64,000 nt of DNA. It comes from Camarhynchus parvulus (Eukaryota; Chordata; Aves; Passeriformes; Thraupidae). The notes under the pieces are model-generated. The model saw only the letters and a program-made list of their open reading frames with translations, was not told where the DNA came from and ran no database searches. Both the position numbers and the translations under genes were made by a program. Shown here piece after piece: positions 38,340 to 50,310 of the stretch. The stretch spans positions 86,138,546-86,202,545 of the forward strand of contig NC_044573.1 in assembly GCF_901933205.1 (NCBI RefSeq), given 5' to 3'. The first letter of the stretch is position 1. Every line of letters starts with the position of its first letter.

Positions 38340-39460
38340 ATGTGCTTTTCTTTTAAATTTTTACTAAATGACACTCTGAAAATGCATATCACCATGCAAG
38401 TTTAATGATGCCTAACAGGAATATAATTTTGATTTTGTTCCTCACAAGGGCTTCATAAAGAATTATAGCAACCGAAAATGTAAACATTACTTAGACAGTA
38501 TATTGATCCATACTGAAATAATGTGAATATAAAAATCTTAGAGCTTAATGTTTCCCCAGCAACATCAGTAAACTATATTAAATTAATATGCTATTTTATT
38601 TGTCTCTTATTGTTAAATTTGTACATTATCAAAGCATAAAGCTTGTGGGGTTTGGTGTTCATCCATTTTGTAGGGGTTTTGTCATTTAATATTTGCAGAA
38701 TAGTAAACTAATCATTAACACTTCAACAGTCAGTTCTCTTTTTACTGAAAAGGAGCAATAAATAAATTTTGATCATCAATTTCAAATGAAATAGTACTTA
38801 GTCTTTGGATAGATATAAACCATAAAATATACAATCTTCTCTCTTAAAACTTGCGTCTGCAATTTTATTTTTTGCTGTTTGTATTTAGTAGAATATATTA
38901 ATTATTTTTGCAAGTAACAATAACCAAGACATTACAGCTTTCCATGTTCTCATAAATACTATATTAATTGCTTGAATATTAATTATAAAATAAATCATAA
39001 GGGTTTTTTTTAGATTTATTAATGTTTAGTCAATAATTGAAATTAAGAATGAAGATTAATAATGCATACATTGATTGTACAGTGCATGCACAAATTTTCA
39101 GACATGTCTAATCATTAAAGATGGCTACATTATGTATATTTTTAAAGTATACTGTACTTCACATTATCAATTCTAGGCTACAAATACAATTTTTATTAAT
39201 TTTAATAAATCATAACCATACTATTAATTTCATTTTTTGTGAAATATTATTATTCTAATAGCAATTCAGACTGCACATTTCTTCATGTGCTATTTTCTGA
39301 AAATTGGACACTGAAAATTGAGTGCTATATATAGGAAATTATCTGTTTCATTGCTTAAAAATTTCAATGTGCATTCAAAATATTTATTTTCCTACATGTT
39401 ACAAGAATTCAGGTATTATTCAGAGATAATACCTTTGTAGCACTTGATAGCTGTCTCCTA
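38340..39460. other. Strongly AT-rich block, no gene
   Basis: This is more than 1 kb of very AT-rich sequence with almost no CpG, many TAAT and ATTA core motifs (the type read by homeodomain proteins) and no long open frame, repeat unit or mobile-element signature that I can recognise. Such unbroken AT-rich, repeat-free blocks near developmental genes are sometimes conserved enhancers, but this cannot be decided from one sequence. Confidence 0.4.
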
Positions 39461-41228
39461 TGGAGTTTTGTGTTGGTTCTGGCACCTTGCCCAGCAGGAG
39501 GTATTCTCATACAGTCCTAGACAAAACTACAAAGTTTAGGACTTTTTATATTATATGCTCTTTTGGCTTGGGGGAATTGAAAATGAGTCACAGGTGGGAC
39601 AATAGTTGGTGAAGGTTTTTGTGATTTTTTTACTTTATAGCAAAGAAAGACTTTATTTATTTGTAATACATTCTCCTTAAGTTTTACCTCTGTCAGCAGT
39701 ATTTTTTTTTCCATTGAAAACTTAGGTTCAAACAAACAACTACATTAATGGTACATTTGTGAGAAAAGTATTCATATAAAAGGTGTCTTCCTGCCATTCA
39801 GCCAGCTAGTGAAAGTATGAGGTTCATGGTTAGAGTCTTTACCAGAAAGATTAAATAGATGGGTCAATAACACTTTGTTTTAGTGTTCATCTGCTAAAGA
39901 ACACAATTGGAAATGAAAATCAGTGCTAACACAACTGCAACCATAACTACTGACTTATAGATCCACAATTTGTGGAAATAGTTGCTTTTGGGATCTGATA
40001 TTTTCCCAGGCTTGGTCTCTGCTAAGAAATTATTTCTTTATTTGTAAAAGTTTGCATGAAATGGGTATGGTTTCAAAGGACTGGGAGCACCCCTGGAGTG
40101 TTGCAAAGGCTTTGATGTTGCAAAGGCAGCTGAGTCAATTCAGGGCTAAGAGCTTGATTGTGCCCTCTGGTCCCCCTGCCAAAGCCTGTGTGGTCAGCTG
40201 GCTGCCCTTCAGCAGCTGGCCAGCAGTGCAGCTTCCAGGCCAGTGGGCCAGCAGGCAAAGTTAACCTTCCAACCTTCCAGACTCCTCTCTGAACTCTGAA
40301 TGTAAACGCTGGGATTTTTTGCCTCTCTGTGGCCTGTGAGGGGATCCAGCGTGCTTGAGCAAATCCAGGCACAGCTGATTGGGAATGTGGTGGTGCTGCT
40401 CCAGACAAAGGAAATGCAGAGGTGACAGTCCATGTTGAACCCTTCCTTTGATGCTGCCACTGGGATGTGCTGTGTTCTTAGCCTGTCCTCCTCTCAAATG
40501 CACTGGCAATGAACCCAGATGGAATTGTAAGCACAGTTTAAGAAAAGCCTCTCTATAGCACAGCAACATTTCCTTCCTCTGGGTGATGCTACTATATACT
40601 GAATGCATAAATAAAGCATGTTAATTGTGCACATGAGCTGAGGTGAGTGCAGTTAGGTCCTTAAAATTTGGGTTTCCCGATTTTATGATTAGCTATGTAC
40701 ACATTTGCTTTAATATTAATTTCATCCAACAGCTGTTTCTATAGGATGATGTATTATATAAATAAGTTTTCATTACAATGGCAGCAAATAAATCCTTTCA
40801 GGGGAAATTTTTTAGGAAGCAGGAATACAATTAGCCCTTTTAAATAATATTCCCTAAAATATGCAGGAAATAGCAGATTGCAACAATTTATATTTGGTGT
40901 CTTCTATCTAACACAAGTCCTACTGCCTTCTTAAGATAAAAACTTATCGATTCTAATAATTTTTATCTTTAAAATCTTAGGGTTTCAGGTTGACAAAACC
41001 AGTGTGAGTTTTGTCTTTTTTAGTTAAATCTAATCTATTGTAGATAAACTAGCGCTATATCCTCTTTGGAATTGTATTTTTTTCTATCAGTTGCATCTGA
41101 TTTGTGCCAATAATTCCAAAGAGCTCTGTGTCAGATGAGCTAAGATGGCATTGCATCTGTCATGAGGCCGTTATGAGGTTGATACAGAAAGGTTGTTGTT
41201 TTTCACTATAGTGCATACTTGAATTTGT

Positions 41229-41255
41229 TGAAAGTGCTTACAACAAGCACTTTCA
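41229..41255. repeat. Perfect 11-bp inverted repeat, 5-nt loop
   Basis: TGAAAGTGCTT, spacer ACAAC, then AAGCACTTTCA form a perfect hairpin. No function can be assigned. Confidence 0.8.
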
Positions 41256-42241
41256 TAGTTTCACAAGAGCACATTTTTTAAATGAAGATTAATGATTGCA
41301 ATCCTAGTAATACCAAAATCACACTGCTCTGTACATCACAGATTGCAAAGTGGCTTTTGTTCCTGACCAATCTCCTTTTAAGACAGGAATCATGTCCTCT
41401 AAATCTCACAAGACCCATCACAAATGGTACTCTTAGAGAATCCCAAATCTGATCCCATGTATTAAAACAGTACAATTATTAATTTTCAGGTTTTGTTGAC
41501 ACCAAGATGCCCAGCAGACAGGCACTCCTAGAAGAGTGTTCTGCTCAGATGGAGGTAGGCAATACTCCACTGAGTCCAAATCCAGAGTGCAAGGCATCGG
41601 GTGCAGGAAGGGCCATCAGATATATTCAATAAGTTTGGGTCCTCCAAAGTTTGCAATATAACTGCAATGATACTGTGATCAACAAAATTACTTAGCAGCT
41701 GTGATACAGGATTAGGTGTGCTATGCCATTCCTAAACCTCAGTTTATGAAGGAATAGAAAATATAGGGTATTTCTTGGGTTCTGATTGAGTCTTCTTTGT
41801 CTGCTTCATCCATAGCAGTCACTGTCCTTATACCTTAGTGAATTCAGAAAGCAAAGAATCAACCTAATTTTATTCTCAGGAGAGCAACCAAGGAATTAAC
41901 AATCTGAGAAAGCTGAATTATTTATTGATGGAGGAGATCTCAAAATTCAGGTTGACATGGATTGACATGTCCCAGAACAGCAGAGGCCAGTGACAGAGCC
42001 ACTGAGCTGAAGCCTCAAGTTACCATGGGTTTCAGGCTTTGCAGAATCTTCCTCCAGCTCATTGATCAGAAGTGCTAGGGCAATTCGCTTGGACTTTTAT
42101 CTGTGAACATGCCATGGAACCACTTGGCTTTATAAACCCCTGCAAATCAGGTGGAGATTCTTACAGTGGCTGCACGTTTGCCAAGCACATACATTATCAC
42201 ATTAGATTCTTAAGTGCCTATAGTTTCCCAGCATGTTTGTG

Positions 42242-42268
42242 TGTTGAGTGGAAGGAATCCACTCAACA
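42242..42268. repeat. Perfect 11-bp inverted repeat, 5-nt loop
   Basis: TGTTGAGTGGA, spacer AGGAA, then TCCACTCAACA form a perfect hairpin in the MCPH1 intron. It is likely a local structure without known function. Confidence 0.8.
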
Positions 42269-43394
42269 GCTAATTTTTCCACTGTTCCAGTTTCACCACC
42301 TCACATGCTACAGTTTCATATTCAGATGTCTAACAAACCAGATATATGAAAAACGACCTTTACTCCATGTTCATGTTATCTGTATAAAAAATGCCAAGCA
42401 TCACATAATATGAAACATTTCTTTTTGTTCTCATCCTGCAATTAACTCCAGTCTCATTATAAATTTTCCAGACTTTGAATAATGATAGAAAATCAGAGCT
42501 GTAATCTACATTGCTCTGGCAGGTCAACAGCAGCCTCACACTAAGAAATATGATCTTTTTTTTTTAATTTTGATATGAAAACTTAATTTTGCATACCATG
42601 CTGTATCCACTTGCTGTATGCACTGCTTTTATGCATATTACAGCTAAAGGAAATGGCTTTAATTGCTGCAACACTTTTCTGCCTGGTATATACTGAGCAT
42701 AAAATTTGCCTTATATAGATCAAGCAGGTTTTTGCTATAATGATCAAATGTTACAAGCTGCACAGCATTTACAGAGAACTTATTTTGGTTTTGTGGACAC
42801 AAAAGGGTTTACACTAATTGTTTCACTCTGAGTGCTGGTACTTTTGTGGTACTTCATACATCTGAGCAAAAATATAGTTTGTTTCTGTGGAGCACAGGAG
42901 AGAAAAAGAGGTCCTAAAGTAGTTTAAACTCAGAGTTAGATATGTTTCTAAACTCCTCAATACAAACCAACAAGTATTATATATTATAAAGACTATCACA
43001 GTTTGTATTTGTGCTGCAAGACTATAATAATTTATAATATCCTTTTAAGATTTCTGTGTCATAGCAAGTGTTATAAATGTAAGAATGTAAGACTATGGTG
43101 AAAAATAATATTGTCAAGTGCTTTAAGAAGTTTCATAGGTAAAATGTCATATAAAAATTAAATAAAATATTTTCATAAATATAAAATAATCTCAAAATCT
43201 GGCTTGGGAATTGTATTGATCAAGTAGAGAAAATCCTTTGTATATTTTACCCAATAATTTCTGATACACTAGAAAAAGTAAAGTTCATACTAATATATTT
43301 CTTTTTTTTTTCTGAATTATGAAAAACAAGAATTGTATTTTGAGTGGAAATGTAGCACACTGGTTAATTAATTTTCTTGTTTCCTCAAATACAG

Positions 43395-43632
43395 ATCTGC
43401 AGGCTTCAGCGTCATCTATCAACAGGAAAATACCAACAGAATCTCTTTTCAAACCAGCCTGTCATGTTTGTATCTCCTACCAGTCAGCCACCCTGCAAAA
43501 AGCTAATTGAACTTATACAGCTGGCAGGAGGGAAAATATGTAAAGCCTTACGTCAGGCAAAAATCTGTATAGGAAAAAAACCAGGAAAGAAGTACCAGGA
43601 AATAATATCTTTATCAGAAAAATGGATATTAG
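43395..43632 (+). CDS. MCPH1: Microcephalin, penultimate exon (start and core of BRCT3)
   Basis: MCPH1 is a nuclear and centrosomal protein with three BRCT domains that acts in the DNA-damage response and in control of chromosome condensation and entry into mitosis; in human its loss causes primary microcephaly. This exon follows the acceptor TTTCCTCAAATACAG and ends with G before the donor GTAAGA (43633). It has 79 full codons plus one base (phase 0 in, phase 1 out). The product begins ICRLQRHLS, contains NQPVMFVSP and ends LSEKWIL. These match the human C-terminal segments LCRSECHLS, DQPVMFVSP and LSEKWVL as I remember them. The W in SEKW is the conserved BRCT tryptophan. BRCT3 pairs with BRCT2 to bind phosphorylated H2AX. 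A second in-frame acceptor AG lies 7 bases further in but would not keep phase 0, so 43395 is preferred. Confidence 0.95.
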
Positions 43633-45338
43633 GTAAGACACCAAATTTCAACTTATAAAAAATATTGCAGAATGTGTATTTTAAAACTTATCAAAAATAT
43701 TTCACTAAACTGAGGTTATGAAGGGAAGAAAATGGAACCAACTGCTACAGCTAGATTTTCAGGAAAGTTGTCTCTATGATGAGATCTTTCTCTTACAGCT
43801 AAGAGGGCTTTATGGTGGTCCTGATACTCACCATTTTAATTTTTCCTAGAACAAATATCATACAAATATTTTCAAGTGTATCTTTTGTATGATATGGTGA
43901 CTGGCACCCTCTGATAAATTTTCCTGAATGATGTGTTGTATGAAAGACAATTTTTGCAGTCTGCATTTTATTTACAAAAAGTTTCTTTTTAACACCTGCT
44001 GTTAAGTTTCTGAGTTCTTAGTCTATCATTTTTCCAACTCATTTGCCACCTATTCTGACAGACTCTATTTTCAGCAAGAGTATTTCCCAAAAAGGGATCT
44101 TGTTTAGAAAAAAAAAGCTTTATGTCATATGCTCTGTCGAACTTCTCTAGAAAGTGTCTCGCTCATACCCTAGCAATAAATGTACCACAGGAGTTGATGC
44201 TATACGAGAGTAGCCAAGCAAGTCCTAATCTCTTGACCTCAAATACTGTCAGATCATAATGACTTAAAACCTGAATGAAAATACCATTAAAGAAGAAAGG
44301 AAAAGTGAGCCATAAGGGAAAAATTATCATCTAAATGCACATTTAATGTCATACTTACTTAAAGTATAAAATTGTGAAGATTGACAAGGGAGACATAAGA
44401 AGGTGGCATTGTTTCTTGTACCTTTCTCCAGTTTCTCCAGGAAGACTTAGAGAGCAAAAAAAAAGTGAGCAGGTAATGAAACCAGAGGTTTATGCAGGAC
44501 TAAAAATAAGAGTAAATTGAACACAAAAGTTTCCAATAGTAGTGCTCCAGATGGATAAATGCAATGATCTAAAGCAGTTTGTGATTCGTGTGTCCCACTC
44601 TTCTACTGATTTCATGGGGGTCTGCCTTATCCCAGGTCTCATGAGCTCCCTGCAACTGCACAGGCCACCTTCAGCCCATCAGTAGACTGAAGGAATTGCA
44701 TAGCCAGCTGCTAACAAAAAAGACTCTACATTTTTTGTGCCATTTACAGATTTCTCAGTTCATTTTTGCAGTCTGATTTCTAATCACTACATCCTGCTCA
44801 CGAGGCATGGTCACACTCCAGTTAATGGGTTTTAGTTCATTTTGATGAATCATCTAATCTCAGAAAAAAGTATTTCTATATGATGGTTTAAAGGAATTAT
44901 ACAGAGTTTTGAAGCTCTGCCCCATTCTCAGCAACTGTGTACATAATAGTATGAACAGTGTCACCTATAAATTGCTGTCTTAAATAAATAAATCAGATCT
45001 GAAGGTGTTTCTAGTCTTTCACACTCAGCTGTTGCAATTCAGTTGGTTTGTGGCTATCTGCTTTCTGCTATTAGTACCAGCTGCCAATTAATTCACTCAA
45101 GGTTGACTGGAACAAAAAGAACATAACTAAGTAATGCAGCACCCTTTTAAAACTTAAGTAAATGGTAAGTGCTTGTACTATTACCATTTGACTGTTCACA
45201 TTTATTTTTCTCTCTCTGGGTTCTTAGCTCCACCAAACTGCTTTATAACAGAAACTGCTCTGAAGCACATTGTTGCTTTATCATCTGTTTCTTTTGTATT
45301 TTATTTTTAATAATCCTGTTTTTTTTAATTTATTTTAG
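43633..45338 (+). other. MCPH1: Last MCPH1 intron
   Basis: This intron of 1706 bp runs from donor GTAAGA to an acceptor preceded by a strong pyrimidine tract (TTTTTTTTAATTTATTTTAG). It is a phase 1 intron that splits the Asp codon of WILDSI. I saw no repeats or further coding sequence in it apart from short A or T runs. Confidence 0.9.
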
Positions 45339-45394
45339 ATTCAATCACTCAGTATACAATATGTCCTATGGAAAACTACATTTTTCAGATGTGA
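45339..45394 (+). CDS. MCPH1: Microcephalin, last coding exon and stop
   Basis: The two bases AT complete the split Asp codon, then the frame reads SITQYTICPMENYIFQM and stops at TGA 45392-45394. The human C-terminus, from memory, is DSITQHKVCAPENYLLSQ, so the match is clear in DSITQ, C-P and ENY. This exon is too short to show up as a separate open frame and is found only by joining it to the preceding exon. It codes the last helix and tail of BRCT3. Together with 43395-43632 the window gives the final 97 residues of the protein. The last residues (FQM in place of LSQ) differ from human but the length is nearly the same. Confidence 0.93.
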
Positions 45395-45600
45395 GCTAAC
45401 TCAAGAGTTTCCATATGGTTGTAAGGAAACACGCCTAACTCGGATTCAACAAAAAAATAAGCTGTGAAGGAAATTCCAAAGAAAATGCAAGTCACAGACT
45501 TATAAATACGGAGGAACAATTTCTATATTTTTAATATTTGTGCAAGTGTTCATCTTGTGAAATTTTTAGGTTTTGAAATAAAGTATTTCCCTAGTAAAAG
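45395..45600 (+). other. MCPH1: MCPH1 3'UTR (approximate end)
   Basis: This non-coding stretch runs from the stop codon to the expected cleavage point, about 20 bases after AATAAA, with the T-rich sequence CTTCCTTTTGTTTATTTC just beyond it. It gives a compact 3'UTR of about 200 nt. The end point is inferred, and longer forms using later signals are possible. Confidence 0.65.
45577..45582 (+). terminator. MCPH1: MCPH1 poly(A) signal AATAAA
   Basis: This canonical hexamer lies 183 bases after the TGA and is followed after about 20-30 bases by a T-rich downstream element. It is the first AATAAA after the stop codon. Confidence 0.75.
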
Positions 45601-48600
45601 TCATCTTCCTTTTGTTTATTTCTTGAAGACCTTTGGAACTAAAAGCTGAAGGAATCACTGTTCACTGGGAGGGAGTGGAATTTTCTAGTCTTCAAGCAAG
45701 GTTGGTCATGTTGCAGTGAAGTTAAAAGATGTGCACTCAGCGTGGATGAGTGTGCCTGAGCTGGGTCTGGTGCAGTCAGCAGGAGCTGTGATCCCAGCCA
45801 GACACAGGAATCCTGTTGGCTTTTCAAGTCCAAGTGCCTCTGCACACACCTGAAGGGCCATGTTGCCACACCTCCATGATCATTGCTAGATATATTTCTT
45901 TGGTTAAAGGATAAGGTTGCCCATGGTGCTCAACTCATACCTGCTGGCATAAATTTGCACTTCTAAACTGAGTTTTCAAAAATAAGTGAAACTCAGTAAG
46001 TATGCTCAGATGTGTAGTTAAGGTATTGTTTTATTTCAATGCTTTTAATTGAATCTCAAAATGTGTTTACCTTACACCTAGGCTGAAACCACAGTTACAG
46101 ACTGAGTTAAATGCATTTAGACAGAACATCTTTCAAATGCTAAAATATGTTGAAAAGGGAACATGCTATGAAATCCTTTAGGTATGCTTGCAAAATGCAT
46201 GCAAATGTCTTACATATTAAATTCCTCTTTAATCTGTAGATTTGTTTTTAGCAGGCACAAAGTGAGGTTTATATGTAAAGCATGTAGCATATCACCTGTT
46301 GATCTATAAATGTACAAGCTCCTTTAAAAGATTTCCAAGTACCAAATAAGTACCATACATCAAAATGATGTAGCATGACAGAGAGTAATGTTATCAAGTA
46401 ATTTAAAGGCAGCTCATAACTCGCACCTTCCAAACTCAGTGTTCCCATCAGAGTTCCATCAGCATAAGAAAATGCAAACTCTGTATAAAAATATTATTTT
46501 GAGTTAATATTATGAAAAATCAAAATATAATAATTGATTTTTATGTTATTTTAACATTGCCATTCTATTGCATTGTTCTAATTCTTGGGCTTTGGAAGAG
46601 ATTTGAATATAAAAGTTCTGTAAACAAGGATTATACAATATTTTTCTTCAAAACAAGTTCAGCAGTATCTGTAGGTGACCGACTGTTTCAGGTACAAATT
46701 GCATTTGTATAGTTGATCTGTAAAATGTTAAATATACTTATAATGGAAAAGCTTCACATTGTGATTCTTCTATGGAAAATAAAACTAATTTTATTTTCTG
46801 AAATGCTAAGCACCTGTAACTCAAAAGGTTAAGACCTCATTTTCAAGTGTTACATAGCTGGATTTGGTATGTAAACTATAAAATCTAATTTGCTGAGGTC
46901 TTTTTCTTGCTTAGTTTTCTGATATGCAAATTTTTAACAGTGGAAATGGAAAAGTAGGAAAAGTATGTTTGATATAAAAACTGTTATGTTTGATACAAAA
47001 TTTCTAATCATGTCTGTCTACAAATTGAACAGTTTATCATCAAAACTATTTACCTATTCAGTGCAGAGCACTGGTAACATATTATCACTCTTCAGCCTTG
47101 ACCTTATGAGCCCCCTTATTAAGAAGGCAGTTGCCAATATTATATAGTAAAATAAAAATATTTATATAGGTTGTGGCATGTGAACATATGGTTGCCAGTA
47201 AATAACAGAATCATTTGTTTGAATTATACTGCTTAACTCTGACTTTAACAACCTCCTGGTTTTATTTTTTAGTAATTTCCTAAGTGTACTACCCATAAAA
47301 ATCTGTCACTATTAATTTATAGAATATAGCACTCCAAATCAGCTTTCTCATAAATCTTCTTAAGATTAGTCTCAGCTATTTAAGTTGTAAATTCTTGGAT
47401 CATCTTGTTGGTCTTTATTAGTCACACATGTAAAGACTTGACAGTGAAAAGTCTAATATCCTTTTTTTCTAAACTAAAAGGTTTCCAACAACACAATCTG
47501 CCAATTTAGATAATTCCACCTTAAATTCTATGGTTGATGGAAATCCCTGTCTACCGGCTCTTCCTGCAGAATTTCTAGTAGACAGGCAGATACAACCAGC
47601 AAGAAACTGAATTCCAAATTCTGGTCTCACATTCTGGGCAACAGGACTGCTGTCCACCCTGACTGATTGCTTTCTAAGAGTACACCCAGCACCAAGAAGC
47701 ATCAGTGATTCATGAGTAGCTTTGAGTTCTGAGATCTTTCCAACCTGCAGTGGTCAGTGAACATCCTGCCACAGCATGGCCATGGGCTCTGCAAATAGGT
47801 ACTGGACCTCCTTCTTGGGAAGATCTACTTAACTTTTATTAATTTCCTCTATTGCGTGCCTTTTTTTTTTTTTTTTAGGAGAAGTTGTCTTAACCTTACC
47901 TTTTTCATCCTGCAAGAATACTTTGCCATTCATTTGTTGAAATGACTCAGCATAGCTCCTGTGTCTCCTCAGAGAGCTCCTGCTCCCCTGCTAAAGGCTC
48001 TCTAGCTCAATCCCATTAGTACAATTAAAGGTCTTTCTAAGATAGCTTAATTTAATTAAGAATATGTTTAAACCAAAATATATTGGAAAGTCAAAATAAG
48101 CATTATTCCTCTGTGAGATTCACATTAGCTAAGCTAATTTGTAAATGTAGTTTAACTCCTGGCACATTTTAACTCATTTTACTTTCATTGGTGCTATAGG
48201 TGGTACCAGTTGGGTGCACAGACCGCTGATATCCCTCCAATCCTTCCTCTTCCAGAGATAAGAAGAGCTTTTACCACACTGCATAATTTAGTTGGGACTC
48301 ACATTGGCAAATACACAAACACTGAGGGCAAACACAGGCATGGCCTTGAAGAATGTGTTGCTTAAGCTGTGTCAGAATGGCAGCAAAATTGGTGTCCTCT
48401 TCAAACCATATATCCATTAAAAATAGCTTAGGATCTAAAAAACTTTCTTAGTTTCAGTGACTAATAATGTAAGATTGGCTAAGGATGTATTTGAAGGAAG
48501 AATGCCAGTGAGGTAGGTGGATCTTACATATTTTCTCCTTTCTCTGTTTTTGTAATCCGTTTTAGATTGTAACTGCATTTGTGGTAAGTATATCAATACA

Positions 48601-49339
48601 GTAAAAAAATCTCTAAATATTCACAGTGATCCCAGTATATGAACCATCTGGTATTGACTTACTAAACTACAGGTTTTTTTGAGCTTGTTTTATGTTTCTG
48701 GATATCTTCTTGATTCAACTATTGTCAGCTTTTTGGAGATTGTTCCTTTTTAAATAAAAATAAGTAATAAAAACTATTGCATCACTTGATCATCTGTTAA
48801 TAGTTCCCCTAAAATAAACTTGTGTTATATTAATTGATCTATATAGAATGTAATCTAGGACTCAACTGCATTATGTGCTAAAGTGTTACCAGCACATTCA
48901 GTGCTAGGAAGCTGCCAGCACACACACACACTTTTTTTTTTTTTGGTGAAACCTTAGGGACTGTGAGGCAAAGGTGCTCTAAATTAGTCTTTCTGGGCAG
49001 TAACTGTGGCTGTGTGGAGCAGTGTTTCTAACACAAAGCTTAAAGTTGAGGTATACCAGTAAGAATATCTAGAAAACTGATTAAGCTAATTATTTTTTCC
49101 TCCAAAGAAACCCACAACAACAAAAAAAACCTTAAATATTTGCTCACACTGAAAAGTATTAACAAGCCTCTGTCTGTGCCAGCAGTCATCTTTAATGACA
49201 GCTCTCATAAAATAAAACCAAATGTCTGTGGACTTATTGCAATAAACAGGGTCTTATTTCTGATCTCCTTTTATTGCTTTATTTCAAAATTAGCTCTTTG
49301 CATGACAGGCTCTGGAGGAGTATCGCCTGTACTACAGCA

Positions 49340-49397
49340 GCTGATAACAGGGTGGCTAAAAACTGCCAGTGGTAAAAAAATAACCACTGTTATCAGC
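49340..49397. repeat. Inverted repeat with 11-bp perfect arms
   Basis: GCTGATAACAG (49340-49350) and CTGTTATCAGC (49387-49397) are exact complements separated by 36 bp. The spacer holds CAGTGGT, which can pair with ACCACTG partly overlapping the right arm, so two alternative hairpins compete. It lies in intergenic DNA downstream of MCPH1. Confidence 0.85.
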
Positions 49398-50263
49398 ACA
49401 GGTGTGTGCTGAGAGCTTTTGCTGGGACCTCACAAGGCAGGGATTTCCTTCTGTTGATACAGATGTGAACCAACCTCTGATCACCCAGGAGTGGCTCAGG
49501 CTGCTGTGCACACTGAGGTGTTAAGTAGCAGCCAGGTGTGATGCCCGACTGCACGTTTCCTTGAACATCCTTCAGAGAGTGATTTGTGGCACAGCCCTCC
49601 CAGGCTGCCAGCACGTCCTCACCTTCTTCACTCACCTTCCTCACTCTGGGAACCTCGAGCTCACACTGGCTGAACCTTCCCGCGACCTCTTCCGTGCCGG
49701 CTTGTGATGTTTGCCTTGTAGTTTCTGCTGTCTGGAAGGCACCTGAGCTGTGACTAGAGACAAAACTGCCATGGGATGTTTATTTTCCAAGGGGATTTAT
49801 CGGTGCCCACAATGTCATTCACATTGTTTTAGAGATTTATTTAAAGGGAAAAAAAAAAGGTGCAGCTACATGTGAGTTCGTGAAAGATTGGTACCACCAG
49901 TCCAGGCAGGTTTAGGCTTTGCTTGGGATTTGTTTTTCTCTCTTCACCACAGATTTTATGGAACTATACACTCAGGGCTTTTAACAGAGAAATCCAGGTC
50001 TTTAGGAGGGAGTGTGTGAGGGCAGGCAGTTTCACAATATTATTGATGTGACATGTGCATGTGACAGTCATGGCAGCTGAAGCTGAAACTTGGAAACTCT
50101 TCAGCAAGTGGTTACTGTTTGCAGTATATAGATCTCTCTTAAGACCCAGCTTTTTCAAAACTTCAAATAATTAAAGAAATACACTTTAAAAATCAGAGAA
50201 GAAGATAGCTTCATGACTGCGAAGCTATTGAGATGATCTCATCTCTAAATTACATTTTTACTT

Positions 50264-50310
50264 CTTGGATACAAGTTAGACTTGGATACAAGTTAGACTT
50301 GGATACAAGT
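50264..50310. repeat. 17-bp tandem repeat, 2.8 copies
   Basis: The unit CTTGGATACAAGTTAGA occurs twice without change and a third time over its first 13 bases. Identity between copies points to a recent expansion. Confidence 0.95.

Larger units (their letters stand above)
1..43394 (+). other. MCPH1: MCPH1 intron containing ANGPT2 (3' part)
   Basis: The acceptor that starts the MCPH1 penultimate exon is at 43393-43394, and no other MCPH1 exon was seen to its left. In human, ANGPT2 lies in the opposite orientation in an intron near the 3' end of MCPH1. The same arrangement here explains why ANGPT2 exon 1 sits 33 kb upstream of this exon. The preceding MCPH1 exon, coding the second BRCT domain, should lie beyond the left edge of the window and beyond the rest of ANGPT2. 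Confidence 0.8.
28496..43394. other. MCPH1 intron, rest: no further gene seen
   Basis: Outside the old CR1 (35790-36205), the AT-rich block and the small inverted repeats listed separately, this is plain AT-rich intron. A more GC-rich stretch at about 40.07-40.6 kb carries overlapping frames of up to 115 aa on the minus strand. They overlap each other in different frames and have no family resemblance, so they are not called as genes. Confidence 0.6.

Noticed and set aside
40073..40608. Minus-strand frames of 83-115 aa in a GC-richer patch
   Set aside because: Three frames overlap in different phases without splice signals or family resemblance; treated as chance frames.
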